Of a DNA stretch of 64,000 nt, positions 45,900-57,756 are shown one piece after another. Source of the stretch: Saxidomus purpurata (lineage: Eukaryota > Mollusca > Bivalvia > Venerida > Veneridae); assembly GCA_022818135.1 (NCBI GenBank), contig JAFMSR010000008.1, forward strand, positions 33,570,392 through 33,634,391, read 5' to 3'. The position numbers were made by a program, and so were the translations under genes. Under the pieces are notes generated by a model. That model had not been told where the DNA came from. It did no database searches and saw nothing but the letters and a program-made list of their open reading frames with translations. Positions within the stretch are counted from its first letter, which is position 1. Each line of letters begins with the position of its first letter.

Positions 45900-46353
45900 A
45901 TTTTATTTTATGTTTTTCGGTGGTGATTGAAATATAGGCCTCACGGTGGATTATATCCTGATAAACTCACTGTTCACTCAGTGAAATTATCAAAATCTTC
46001 TACCCGGTTTAACATCAAAATATATACCGAGCGTAACAAACGCAGGAAACCATACGACGATGACGTTGTTAAAATGACGTCATGTTTGCTATGCCGTTCT
46101 GATGACGTTTCCCGAAATTTCCATGAGATTTTTTAAATAAAATGTCGAAATTTGCGGGAAACGTCATAGGAAAGCATATATAACAAACATGACTCAAAAT
46201 TTTAACGACATCATCATCATATAGTTTCCGGCATTCATAATACTCGGTATACATTTTTAAGTTAATCCGGTTAGAAATGTTTGATAGACAGTGAGTTAAT
46301 TGGGATATAATCCATCGTTATAGTTCGATAAACCACCGAAAACACATAAAATA
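45900..46353. mobile_element. Foldback MITE, copy 3 (diverged, fully palindromic)
   Basis: Ends ttattttatgtttttcggtggt and accaccgaaaacacataaaataa are inverted. The module 'ggtataccgagcgtaa..catacgacgatgacg' appears once in each orientation. Related to the MITEs at 4655 and 6927, but rearranged into a whole-length inverted repeat. Confidence 0.8.
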
Positions 46354-46965
46354 ATCATTTATATTACTTTTTTCCTACTCTCCAAGAAGTTAACTTGTAT
46401 AAGCAGATAAGTTGCAATCATATAGGGTCAATATGTTCTTTAAAGTAACATACTTTACCTACCGATATACAACGAGACTTAGCCAAATAATACTACTCGG
46501 GAACATATCCAGTAACATTGTCAATATACGAAAGGTCTCTGAAAGTACCAAAAGACAAAAACATGTTGCTGCTATAATTATATGTGCTTATGAATATACA
46601 TTAAACCAATCAATTGTATTTGCTGAAATAATGATTTCTACGTAATAAATTATAACGTGTCTCCTTGAATAAGTATCTGAAGATAGGATACTTCAGAGAT
46701 TCTTTGTATAACGGTATCGAATTACCAGAATTCTTTGAGAGTGCCGGTTTTTGCATTGCAACTGCACACATGTAAACATTTTATGAATTTGTATCAGAAC
46801 TTATCTAATGAACTACCTAAAGTAACTTGACCTAATTCGACGAAATATCAGTAACAACTATTAACTTTGCTGAGTATTTCAATGGTCAGACATCTGACTG
46901 ATGACAAAACACCTGAAAGCTAAGTTATTATTTATGAAATAACATCCGTTCCAGCGGTGTTAGTC
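46354..46965. other. No gene seen
   Basis: AT-rich sequence without a supported ORF or repeat ends. Confidence 0.5.
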
Positions 46966-48272
46966 GTTTAATAAACAATGATTTGGAGTACTGATACGCA
47001 GTAATTAGCCACGAAGGCCGAAGGCCTGAGTGGTTTATAACTGCGCATCAGTACGACAAATTATTGTTTATTAGACGATAACAACGCTGAAAAGGATGTT
47101 ATTTCGATTCTAACATGACCAGATATTACAAAAGGTGAATAAATGCAAAGCGTTATTTTCTACGCGAACGCTCATTTAACGTCATGCGGCGCAATATGAC
47201 GTCATGTTTACAGCATATCGGTTCCCGCGTTGTTTATGGTTTAATATAACATAATTTTTAGCTCGACTATTCGAAGAATAAGGAGAGCTATCCTAGTCAC
47301 CCGAGCGTCGGCGTCGGCGTAACCACTTATGTTAAAGTTTGCGTACCACCTCTAATATTTTCAAAGTCCATTGACATATGGCTTTGAAACTTTGCACACT
47401 TGTTCAACATCATGCCCCCAACCTGTACACAGGAGGAGGTAACTCTATCAAGCATTTTGACAAAATTATGCCCCTTTTTCTACTTAGAGTTTACATTAAA
47501 GTTTGCGTACCACCTCAAATATTTTCAAAGTCCATTGACATATGGCTTTGACACTTTGTACACTTGTTCACCATCATGCCCCCAACCTGTACACAGGAGG
47601 AGGTAACTCTATCAAGCATTTTGACAAAATTATGCCCCTTTTTCTACTTAGAGTTTACATTAAACTTTGCGTACCACCTCTAATATTTTCAAAGTCCATT
47701 GACATCTGGCTTTGAAACTTTGCACACTTGTTCACCATCATGCCCCCAACCTGTACACAGGAGGAGATAACTCTATCAAGCATTTTGACAAAATTATGCC
47801 CCTTTTTCGACTTAGAATTTACGTTAAAGTTTGCGTACCACCTCAAATATTTTCAAAGTCCATTGACATCTGGCTTTGAAACTTCGCACCCTTGTTCACC
47901 ATCATGCCCCCAACCTGTGCACAGGAGGAGGTCACTGTATCAAGCATTTTGACAGAATTATGCCCCTTTTTCGACTTAGAATTTACGTTAAAGTTTGCGT
48001 ACCACCTCAAATATTTTCCAATTCAATTGTCATCTGGCTTTGAAACTTTGCACACTTGTTGACCATCATGCCCCCAACCTGTACACAGGAGGAGATAACT
48101 CTATCAAGCCTTTTGACAGAATTATGCCCCTTTTTCGACTTAGAATTTACATTAAAGTTCCAGGATGGATATTATTTTATATTGTCAATCACTGAGAATA
48201 GTCGAGCGCGCTGTCTACTGACAGCTCTTGTTCTACTCTTTGTATATAGAGACAAAATCGTGAGTCATGTTA
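46966..48272 (+). mobile_element. Repeat family A, copy split by a nested family B element
   Basis: The left part 46966-47259 matches 15561-15780 and also has a foldback head (46966-47083). The right part 48233-48272 (ctactctttgtatatagagacaaaatcgtgagtcat) matches 15783-15820. The two parts are adjacent at 15561-15820, so 47260-48232 is an insertion. Confidence 0.8.
47260..48232 (+). mobile_element. Family B element, copy 2, nested in family A
   Basis: agctcgactattcgaag...gagagcta at the left and aatagtcgagcgcgctgtc..gacagctcttgtt at the right are the same ends as at 30636-31821. It has gcgtcggcgtcggcgt and five ~164-bp core units ('ttaaagtttgcgtaccacct.aaatattttcaaagtccattgacat'). The core sequence differs from copy 1 although ends and unit length agree. 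Confidence 0.8.
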
Positions 48273-48439
48273 GAATGTTTGTTTTAAAATGCGGCTTATC
48301 GATTTGCGTGATACTTACCGCACAAATGACAAAAAGTAATGATATTTTTAAATCATAGCCAAACATAACAGGTGAACATATTACGTATAACATATAACTC
48401 TATTAACACAATAACAGACGAACCCAATAATGTTTCTTT

Positions 48440-48620
48440 CCGGTTGACACTTTCACCTGTTTGATTCACTTTATGACTACATTTAGGTTCTTTAGCCTGA
48501 AAACGAAAGAAGAAGTAAATTACATTACATATGCACTATTGTTCTTTAAAGATTCGATGCTCATAATTTAATTACATTAAATGCATTAGAAAAGAAATAT
48601 ACCTTTACTTTTCTAGCCAT
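48440..48620 (-). other. Possible small first exons (unassigned)
   Basis: ATGGCTAGAAAAGTAAAG|GTATAT (48603-48620) followed by CAG|GCTAAAGAACCTAAATGTAGTC (from about 48498) reads in frame as MARKVK + AKEPKCSHKVNQT. No downstream exon of matching phase was found. It may be the 5' end of a gene or chance. Confidence 0.2.
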
Positions 48621-48795
48621 GCTTGTACAAATTTAAAGACTTGAAGATTTATTTATAACAACGACCTGAAGTAAAATCTTTTAACACTCTTCCACGAAAG
48701 AAACCGTTGTATTAAATCAATACTAGAGAGTGTGTCATTGTATGTACGAAGTGACTTTAAATCATAAAGCGTCTAAATGATAGATTGACAATTAC

Positions 48796-51092
48796 ACAAT
48801 GCCTGCTTACTGTTACAATTTACTCATTGACACTGCTATTGTGCTTATTGGTACAGTCATTGTGCATGCTTGCACTTTCATCACGCTTGTTGACAATGAT
48901 ACCATGCTTGCTGGAAGTTACAACTTGTTTAGTGTTTAGTCCCTGATGTCTATATGGCTGAATGACAGTGCAATGTTGCGTAATTAAATATTTCAACATG
49001 CCGGGACTGTATATAAGCTTTGATATTTCAACATTGCACAGTTATAATGCTCTTAGAACAAAACACACGATGTGACCACACAAAATGAAAGATGCAATAA
49101 GCCACTAAGCAAGTTGAAAGTAAGCATAATGTTAATTGCAAATTTGCACATCACATTTTGATACCAGGGGGCGCACGTTCGTAGTTTTCGCGAAAGATCT
49201 CCGGCCTATGACGGACTTAAATTAGCTGTTGCCTAAACCGTTTCCTATCAGTTGTGTCCCTTTGTTTCAATTACTCTATTAATTGCAACCTGAACTGGTA
49301 AGTTTTATGTAGCTTTCAAGCTTTATTTACAGACAATATTTTTCTTATTGGAAGAAATACATCGCCTTTTAAAAAATTTCTCGATGTCTCTTCTATACTA
49401 CTTACAAAATTTAATCGGCATCGTTATTATAAGTGGAATAAAAAATTGACGTAGAAGACGAGTACTAGAACTGGAGAAGATTCTACAAGACCTATACAAG
49501 TTATGTTTTGTCTCTGTTGTAAATAGTGTAGTGATTGTAGGTTTATAGGCCACTTCCAACAGCCTTGCTGTTGGGTTATAACCCTTTAGCGATGTGGTTG
49601 AGTGTTCGCCTTCAGGTCACAAGGTCCGGGGTTGGAGCCCCAGGAGGGACCTTGGTATTTTCTCACCCAGGATTTACTTTAATGGTGTCAGAAGTGTTTG
49701 ACGGACTCATTCGGGGAGCATGGAGGGTCAATCTGGAGAGCTGTCTAGCTCTGAAAAGTAAAAGAGGGAGAAGTGTAGTGATTGTAGGTTTATAGGCCAC
49801 TTCCAACAGCCTTGCTGTTGGGTTAACCCTTTAGCAACGTGGTTGAGTGTCCGCCTTCAGATCACGAGGTCCGGGGTTTGAGCCCCAGGAGGGACCTTGA
49901 TATTTTCTCACCCAGGAGTTACTTTAATGGTGTCAGAAGTGTTTGACGGACTCATTCGGGGAGCATGGAGGGTCAATCTGGAGAGCTGTCTAGCTCTGAA
50001 AAGTAAAAGAGGGAGAAGTGTAGTGATTGTAGGTTTATAGGCCACTTCCAACAGCCTTGCTGTTGGGTTAACCCTTTAGCAACGTGGTTGAGTGTCCGCC
50101 TTCAGATCACGAGGTCCGGGGTTGGAGCCCCAGGAGGGACCTTGGTATTTTCTCACCCAGGATTTACTTTAATGGTGTCAGAAGTGTTTGACGGACTCAT
50201 TCGGGGAGCATTGAGGGTCAATCTGGAGAGCTGTCTAGCTCTGAAAAGTAAAAGAGGGAGAAGTGTAGTGATTGTAGGTTTATAGGCCACTTCCAACAGC
50301 CTTGCTGTTGGGTTAACCCTTTAGCGACGTTGTTGAGTGTCCGCCTTCAGATCACGAGGTCCGGGGTTTGAGCCCCAGGAGGGACCTTGGTATTTTCTCA
50401 CCCAGGATTTACTTCAATAGGTTTGTTGGGCATAGTAGAGTAGTTTACCGTTGGAAGTGCTATTGCGCCAGTCTGCACTAGTCAATTGCAATCATTGCCT
50501 TCACACCGTTGGGGGAACTCGGAATGGGAGGGGAAATTGCCGTGTTTTAGCATCCAGCTTTCCCATGCAGGAGTTATGTAATGTGTTGTAACTGAGGGGC
50601 AGGAGTGTTAAAGAAGGATTTGACATTATATAACTATAGTGAAAATGAAAGTGGAAATCTGTTTGTTTTTTTAACATAATACATATTCGGATATCCACGA
50701 TAATCTTTCCGGCAAATAATTATTCAAATTACGGAAAAACACGACTAGAACATAGCGCCCCCTGTTATCAAAATGTGACTTATAATTTTGAAATGACATT
50801 ATGCTTAGTTCTATTTTGCCTAGTGCCTGATAACATTTTCCATACTGGTTGATCACTTCGTGTATTTTGTAGCATGGTATCATTGTCAACAAGCGTGATG
50901 AAAGTGCAAGCATGCATAATGACTGTACCAATAAGCACAATAGCAGTGTCACTGAGTAACTTGTAACAGTAAGCAGGCATTGTGTAATTGTCAACAAGCG
51001 TGATGAAAGTGCAAGCATGCATAGTGACTGTACCAATAAGCACAATAGCAGTGTCAATGAGTAAATTGTAACAGTAAGCAGGCATTGTGTAA
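48796..51092. repeat. Large inverted repeat enclosing a tandem array
   Basis: The left arm 48796-49195 and right arm 50745-51092 are inverted: 'aatgcctgcttactgttacaa...ttgacaatgataccatgct' and 'aagcataatgt...tcacattttgata.cagggggcgc' appear in reverse on the right. The right arm contains a direct ~117-bp duplication of 'aacaagcgtgatgaaagtgcaagcatgca..' (50889 and 50994). The left arm has about 130 extra bases. Confidence 0.75.
49526..50418 (+). repeat. Tandem array, 245-bp unit containing a tRNA-like sequence, 3.6 copies
   Basis: Unit starts (gtgtagtgattgtagg) at 49526, 49773, 50018 and 50263. Each unit carries ACCCTTTAGC.ACGTGGTTGAGTGTCCGCC (A-box like) and GGTCCGGGGTT.GAGCCCC (B-box like), followed by a ~100-bp body. 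Short ORFs inside (about 65-76 codons) repeat with the unit and are not supported as genes. It is likely a tandemly amplified SINE-like unit. Confidence 0.8.
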
Positions 51093-51639
51093 TTTTTACC
51101 TCAATATCATTCCATAACCGACCACGACTCGTTATGTTAGAAAGATGACAGTTTCTGTTGAAGGATAGGGGTCTAGTACTGGTCCTTCCTAGGAACGATC
51201 GCTAGGTTAACTTCCCGCCTGTATATGACTAAAAAACTACAAACACAGATGGTTAGCACAACATTACAGGTGCAGGAAGATGCTGACATGTCAGCCTTTC
51301 CCTGACCAGGAATAATCTGTGACCTTAAAGGTAACCACATTTCAGAGGGTATAACTATTTTTTCTTCTTAAAATGTGTGCATATAGTCAACTCCTTGTCA
51401 TCCGTCTTTGTCATCAGCGCAGAACTGCTTCATCATTCAATATATTGTACACAATAATAAAGGACACTTAAATCAGTGAACAAAATTGTCTGCATTTTGA
51501 ATATTATCATTTATTAAATGACTTGAGATCATTTGACTGTCTGACTGACAAAGACTGACTTACTGTGACTTAGAACTTACTTCATTTAATGACTAATTTT
51601 AGCTGATTGACGGGCCGTATTATGGAACCTCAGCTAAGT

Positions 51640-52095
51640 TAAGTGACCAGCAAATTGCTTTTTATTGTCAAAATTTGACAAATTTGAAGTTGTCTGGTCT
51701 TTAACTGAAATTGTTTTTAATTTATCTTCACTAAACTTGCTGTAAATGTTTGTATTTGCCTAATATCTCGATTAAGTTGGATATTGACCTTGAATTACCA
51801 AAATTGGACCAATTTACAGTTGCCCGCTGTCTAACTTCCACCATTTTAACCAATCTTCATAGTTGCCATACATGTTTAGCTACATAATACCTCAGCAACG
51901 TTTGAAAATGGTCAAGTTGCCCCAGTCACTCTGGAGTTATTGCCCTTTAATTGCCAAATAATGCTACATTTCAACTCCAATGTCTGAGCTCTGAAGTAAA
52001 CTTTGTAAACGTTTATCCGCCCACCGTCTCGGCCAAGATCGATAACCAACCAGTTGCCTAAGTCAGTCAAGAGTTATCACTTTGAATGTGACGTA
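51640..52095 (+). mobile_element. Degenerate core-repeat element
   Basis: Imperfect ~165-bp units: 'aaa.ttg.acaaattt.aagttg..tgtctaac...ttaa..aatcttca...ttgc..tacatgttt...cctaatatctc'. Style matches the family B and C cores. Ends not resolved. Confidence 0.4.
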
Positions 52096-52560
52096 AGCTA
52101 TAAAAGGCTTGACAGAGTTTAACACTGAGTCTGGGGTCTCATCCAGAAATTAAAGCTAATACAGTTGCTCTTATGAACGGACCTTGATAAAATTCTCTTC
52201 AAACCAAATCAAGACACTGAGTCTCTTGTTTTCATTCAAAACTGAAATCACTCAGTAATCAATAGACCACTAAGACAATTTAGTCGAAGACAATAACTCT
52301 GCTTACCATGTGCAGTAACAAACAGAACCACATGTGCACAATTTCTCATGCTGATTAATATTTATGTAGAAGTGTCAAGTCTGTAGATAAATTATTTAAA
52401 AAAAATAATGAGTTCACGGCTGAAAATCTTTATCTGTTAAAAAAGGCATCCTGAATTACTAAATATGTCAGTTTACATCGCAAACTTTACATAGTTACAG
52501 TAATTGAATGAAAACAATGGAAAACTAATAACACTGATTTCATTGTGTCTTTGTATTTTC

Positions 52561-52632
52561 AGATATTGTAACATCACTGAAGCCAGGCGGACTAACAGAT
52601 AATATGTGCCAGTTGAAACAAAGTTTAGACTA
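52561..52632 (+). CDS. Candidate terminal exon, gene unknown
   Basis: The acceptor TGTATTTTCAG precedes an open frame (phase 1 in) IVTSLKPGGLTDNMCQLKQSLD then stop. No upstream exon of matching phase was identified with confidence. It could be the last exon of a gene with a long intron or a chance ORF. Confidence 0.2.
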
Positions 52633-53439
52633 ATAGAATATTTTTGAATTTTTATTTGTCAATATCAACACTATATCATACTGTACTAAGAACCTGTGTT
52701 ATAGATAAAGTGGTATGTGCATAAAAGATACACTCCACTTTTCTAAGCATGCAGTTGAAAGATTGTATGCAACTTTAACGAAAGTCAGTCAGAAGATTAT
52801 CATTTTGACATAATATTTTCCAGACGTACTTTTTAAAATCTATTCGGCCTTCAATGTAAAAATGAGATTGTGACTTTTTCAGCACATTAAGATATTTGTT
52901 TATTTCCCTCGGCGTAGCACGATACAATACACTTCAAGTCAACGACTGCGTTTGTAACCAGTTCATCTCTAGATGGATGGGAACACTGAAATCGTTTCTG
53001 AAATTTCGAGTGCCCCGGTCGGTATTCGAACCATTAAACACTCGACCACCGCCTCAACCTTGTTTCCAAATACATATGAAACTTTAATCCCAAATAAAGA
53101 CTTATCACGCTATTATTCCTCTGCAAATTCTGGTACTATTAGCTGTTTTCAAGAATGATCATTACGGAATTCAAGAAAATACGTTATAATGGCAAAATAT
53201 TTCGTCATTGAAATAATATGATGTAAATTTATAAAACTTTTAATCAAACTAAGTAGTTGTTTGACAAAATACTATAAAAGCAACATGTACTGTTCGAAAT
53301 CAATCAGTCACAGAGAAAATTTAGACATTTTGCCAGAAAAAGTTATGTTTAAGCAGCTAAAGGTGTGTTTTTCCAGGTTAGATAAGAAAATTTGAATTGC
53401 CGGTGTAAGGAAACTAATGGATTAATGATCCCCCTCGCA

Positions 53440-53600
53440 ATGACCCCCCCCCCCCCTCCCCACCCGCACCAACCCCCTACTACACACACGCAGTCGATCT
53501 ATAGAAAAAAATGACCCCTTTTCTGCAAAATAACGACTCCCCTCATAAAATACTGACTCCCGTTGTAGAAAGGTGATCCCCTTTTGAAACAAACATATTT
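53440..53600 (+). repeat. C-rich tract and short degenerate repeat
   Basis: tgacccccccccccccctccccaccc at 53441-53466 is followed by imperfect ~25-nt units 'aaataacgactcccctcataaaatactgactccc..'. There is no gene. Confidence 0.5.
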
Positions 53601-53881
53601 TGTTCAATACGACTACTACCACCACTAAGTAGTACTGCCGCTGCTTTTGTTGTTGTAAGTAATCCTTAGTTCATTATTTCTTTTGCGCTGAACAGTCAAA
53701 ATTAAAGCCGTACACAACAACATGGTCATATCGTCTGTCTAAGCACTTTGTACTTTACCTATTTCTTCGTACAGAGCGAACATAGGTTTATTCTATTCGG
53801 AATGTCAACGTATCCCAAATCACACAAAGGTTTCTGTAGTATCCTTTTTCATATCTGCTATTTTTTATTATAACTGTCAAA

Positions 53882-56570
53882 ATGCAACTGGATTTATTAA
53901 CAAAAATAACGAAAGATTTTTTTTTTGGGGACAATATAAACGTTCATTTGATATTTTTAGTTTCTATGGAATTAATGTTAACGGGTGATCCGGGTCCGGT
54001 GCAAAGTCTTTATTCTTCATTGTCAGTTTGTCATCTTAACATAAGATCGATCAGAAACAAACTTAATTACATCAATGACTCTTTCTTAGTCTATGATATT
54101 TTGTTTTATAGAGAAACATCTCGACAATAATATTATAAATGCAAACTTAACCCCTCTCGTGTTTTCACCGAATTTCAACCGTAAAGATAATACTTCTCAT
54201 TCAAGCGGAATTCTATTATACGTTTATGAAAAATACGCGTCTAAAAGACTTGTCGGTTCTTAAGATGCTATTATCATTGAAATCAATGCAAAGCATCTTA
54301 AATCATGCTTATATCACCAAACAAAACACTTAAACATCACTGGAAAATTATTAGAAATACAAATAACGAACTCCTTGGGACCTTTTTTAAATTTGTTCCT
54401 TATATCCGGAGTTTGTTATATCCGTATGAAATAAAGAAAAAAATCAGGCCGCGAAAATATGTTCCTTATATCCGGATTTTCGCTACATCCGGAGTCGTTA
54501 TATACGGAGTTTACTGTATCTGAAAAGTTTTTTCCAAATAAAATAGTAACAATAAGACAATATAACACCTTGGATGCATAACGAAATTAGAAAATACATC
54601 AGAAAACGCCAAACAGCATATGACAAAGCAGAGAATACAAAATCAACAGCATTGGAGCATATATAAACATTTAAGGAACAAAACAACGTATCTTTTGAGA
54701 AATGCAAGGAATCAACTAACAAAAGAACTTGCAGAAAAAATACGATAATGAAAAAGTAGTATCTGATGAAAATGATAAAGCTAACCTTCTTAATACATTT
54801 TTCCAATTACAAACTCAACTAAATGACCAGAACAAACACTTGCCATAATTACACAATGATCCAAATTCTCCAGTACTAAACCACTTAAATATTACCGAAG
54901 ATGACGTTTTCATTACACTTAAGTCCTAAGCGGTTGGTAAGGCCTGTCAACAACAGGATATTCAAGCAACTGTCTCGAGAATGGTCTAATCCACTCTACA
55001 ACCTATTTAAAACATCGCTTAACCTTGGAAAGGTACCATCACATTGGAAACTAGCTCATGTTTGCGCTGCATATAAGAAAAACGATCCTCACGTTGTATC
55101 GAATTACAGACCATTATCACTTCTTAGCACCATTAGCAAAGTTCTAGAAAAAATTATACATAAACGTGTCTTCAACTCTTTTCAAACACGCAACACTATC
55201 ACTTCTCTCCAATCTCGGTTCGTTCAAAACGACTCCACGACCAGTTAACTTGTTTCCATCTATAATACCTTTTGTCAAGCACTCGATGAAGGCAAAGAAG
55301 TTCGAGCAGTTTTCTGCGACATATCACAAGACGTTCGACCGCGTATGACACCGAGGGTTATTGGCTTATTGCATGAACTAAGAGCATCGGAAAACAGGTG
55401 TACTATTAGATTGGTTTCAGGATTACCTATCCGGTCCGGTAGAACGCAAAGGGTAGTTTTATCTTGATCTTCTCCCAAAATTGTCTCTATAACTGCAGGT
55501 GTCTTGATCCTCTTCTCTTTATTCTTTATATAAATGATGATGTACTTGGCATTGGTTCCACGATTCGTCTCATTGCTGACGACACTAGTCTCTGTATAAT
55601 CGTTGATCATCCGATCTTAGCTGCTGTATCGCTTAATACAGATTTGCAGAAAATATCAGAGTGGGCTGATTTCAATCCAAATAAGACCCAATCCCTATTG
55701 GTTTCACGTAAGATCCACAAAGCGTTCCGTCCTCCTCTTACTATGAACGATGTTCAGATAACTGAAGTAACGTCTCATAAACACCTAGGCTTGACTTTTG
55801 CTAACGATGGCAGTTGACATGAACACATCGAGACCATAAAATCTAAAGTTGGCAACGCATTAAGTTTATGCTTGATAGAAAAGCCCTTGAAACAATATAC
55901 ATGTATATATCTTTTATTCGTTCTTAGAAATTCTGATGTTGTCTGGGACAACATTACACAACAAGACGAGTTTGAACTGGAGAAAGTACAGCTAGAATTA
56001 CGCATGCAGCATCTTAACTGGTACAACTATATATAATTTTCTATCATTTACCAATCTTTATAAGGAAACAGGCTTTGAACCGCTCAAAATTAGAAGGCAA
56101 AAACACCAGCTTACCCTGTTCTACAAAATAATGAATAATCTTACACCCGGGTATCTTTCTTCTCTTGTACCTGCAAGTGTCGATCAAGCATCTAATTATA
56201 ATCTTAGAAATGCTAATAATCCAAGAGGTGTCCCATGTCATACACAGCTATTTGCAAACTCCTTCATACCGTCAGTAGTTAACGCTTGGGGCCTACTAAC
56301 TCCAGATCAGAAGAACTCCCCAACTATAGATACTTTTAAACGCAGACTGAAATCAGATCAACAAACAATTCCGACATTCTACTATGCTGGAGATCGTAAA
56401 CTCCAAACACAACGTACAAGACTTAGATTACACTGCGGCTCTCTTCAAGAACATTTGTACTCTAAAAACATTGTGGACAGCCCTATGTGTGCATGTGAGG
56501 ACATGGAAAGGACCTATCACTACTTCTTTACTTGTCCTATGTTGCAATGAACTTACTAATAAGTTAACAT
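53882..56570 (+). pseudogene. Broken non-LTR retrotransposon (endonuclease and reverse transcriptase)
   Basis: Pieces appear in order but in shifted frames: LTGDPGPVQ and CHLNIRSIRNKLNYI (53970-54080), the usual start of the AP-endonuclease; VPSHWKLAHVCAAYKK and NYRPLSLLSTISKVLEKII (55033-55160), RT motifs; LFILYINDDVLG and IADDTSL (55510-55590), the RT active-site region; ISEWADFNPNKTQSL and SHKHLGLTF (55660-55800); and a C-terminal Cys-His-like ACEDMERTYHYFFTCP (56488-56535). Stops and frameshifts separate them, and a MITE fragment sits between endonuclease and RT. The order and motifs suggest a Jockey/CR1-type clade. It is not functional. Confidence 0.8.
54395..54522 (+). mobile_element. 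MITE fragment inside the retrotransposon
   Basis: 'gttccttatatccggagtttgttatatccg...cgcgaaaatatg..cttatatccggattttcgc..catccggagtcgttatatacggagtttactgtatc'. The end matches 5140-5212. It contains an internal partial duplication of the 'ttatatccgga' phrase and interrupts the retroelement frame. Confidence 0.65.
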
Positions 56571-57232
56571 TATAACTATCGCTCAAATTACATTATCAAC
56601 CATACTGTATGGAAACATAAACATTACAGAGGAAATGAATACTCTAATCCTCTTATATGTTCAAAAATTCATACCTACCACAGAGATTTGATAAGGCATT
56701 ATTTAAACTACTATGAAAGAAATGCTTTGAATTAATCATGCTATGTATACTTAGCCCTTACTTCACATTAATTTTGTAAAAAACACGAAAAACCTCTGTG
56801 TATTCTGATAAAAAGGTCGCACCAGATTCCAGGTTACCCTTGTGGCCACGGTTTCTTCATTCTCAATTTCTTCACTATCAATTTCTTTTCTACCTTTTGT
56901 GTTTCAACTATGTCATAACTCATCCAATTTCATCCGTTCTATCTAACTCAAACCTACTCGAATTACACGTATCTAGAAATCCTAATTAATTACAAATACT
57001 ACAAGTTTCTATTAGTATAATATAAATATCTTTTGTTTACTTTAAATAGTACGTAATATACAATTGTTTAAATTATTTTGAAAAAAATGGTTCTCTGAAG
57101 TAAACTGCAACCACACTCTTATTATATATAATCTGTTGTTACCAAAGTGATTCATATTTCATTGTTAAGGAGAGAGTTCTTAAATAAGCATAGAGCTTTC
57201 TACTCGATCCTTACTGTTATTTGAAGTGGAAT

Positions 57233-57669
57233 TATGCACATTTTTTTTCAAGTAAGATTCCAGCTGAAATAGGTGTGTGTTAAAAGGGTAGAGGAAATAA
57301 TAACTTTTAACCCAATACAACAAACTTTTCCTGCTACCACTACGAAATAATTACTTTCCTAATATTACTTTTCCTATTTTGACTGGGAGAGTCAATTTAA
57401 GAAATAAACAAATGCATGCAAGAGTTGCTTCCCTTCCACTGCCGAAATCTCTACCGGCAGCAACACTGATAACACAAGGGAGATCACTGCCAAGATTATT
57501 TTATTAGTCCATTTTTTTATTTCTAAAGCACCAACTTCAAATATTGATGCGGCATTGTCATTAGTTTACAAAATGTAACACATTTAAATGCACAGCAACA
57601 GAAACTTGCTTTTAAAAAACTGTCACCAAAATACACTATGTACAGTAAGATGCGCATAATGTCACTTTA
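57233..57669 (+). repeat. Dispersed ~440-bp repeat, copy 2
   Basis: Same orientation and full-length similarity to 20068-20505, with scattered substitutions and short indels. Confidence 0.8.
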
Positions 57670-57756
57670 ACAGAAATATTGTATATGCATTTATTGAATA
57701 AATACTGTTTAAACCAAAACACTTAAAACATTGGTCATACCTTTTTAGTATATTGC

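Noticed and set aside
50671..51085. Overlapping minus-strand ORFs rich in Leu/Cys and Thr
   Set aside because: They arise from the duplicated ~117-bp unit in the right arm of the inverted repeat; the same unit is open in two frames.
54498..54806. 102-codon minus-strand ORF with many Phe/Tyr
   Set aside because: Antisense to the Lys-rich retrotransposon remnant; a composition shadow.
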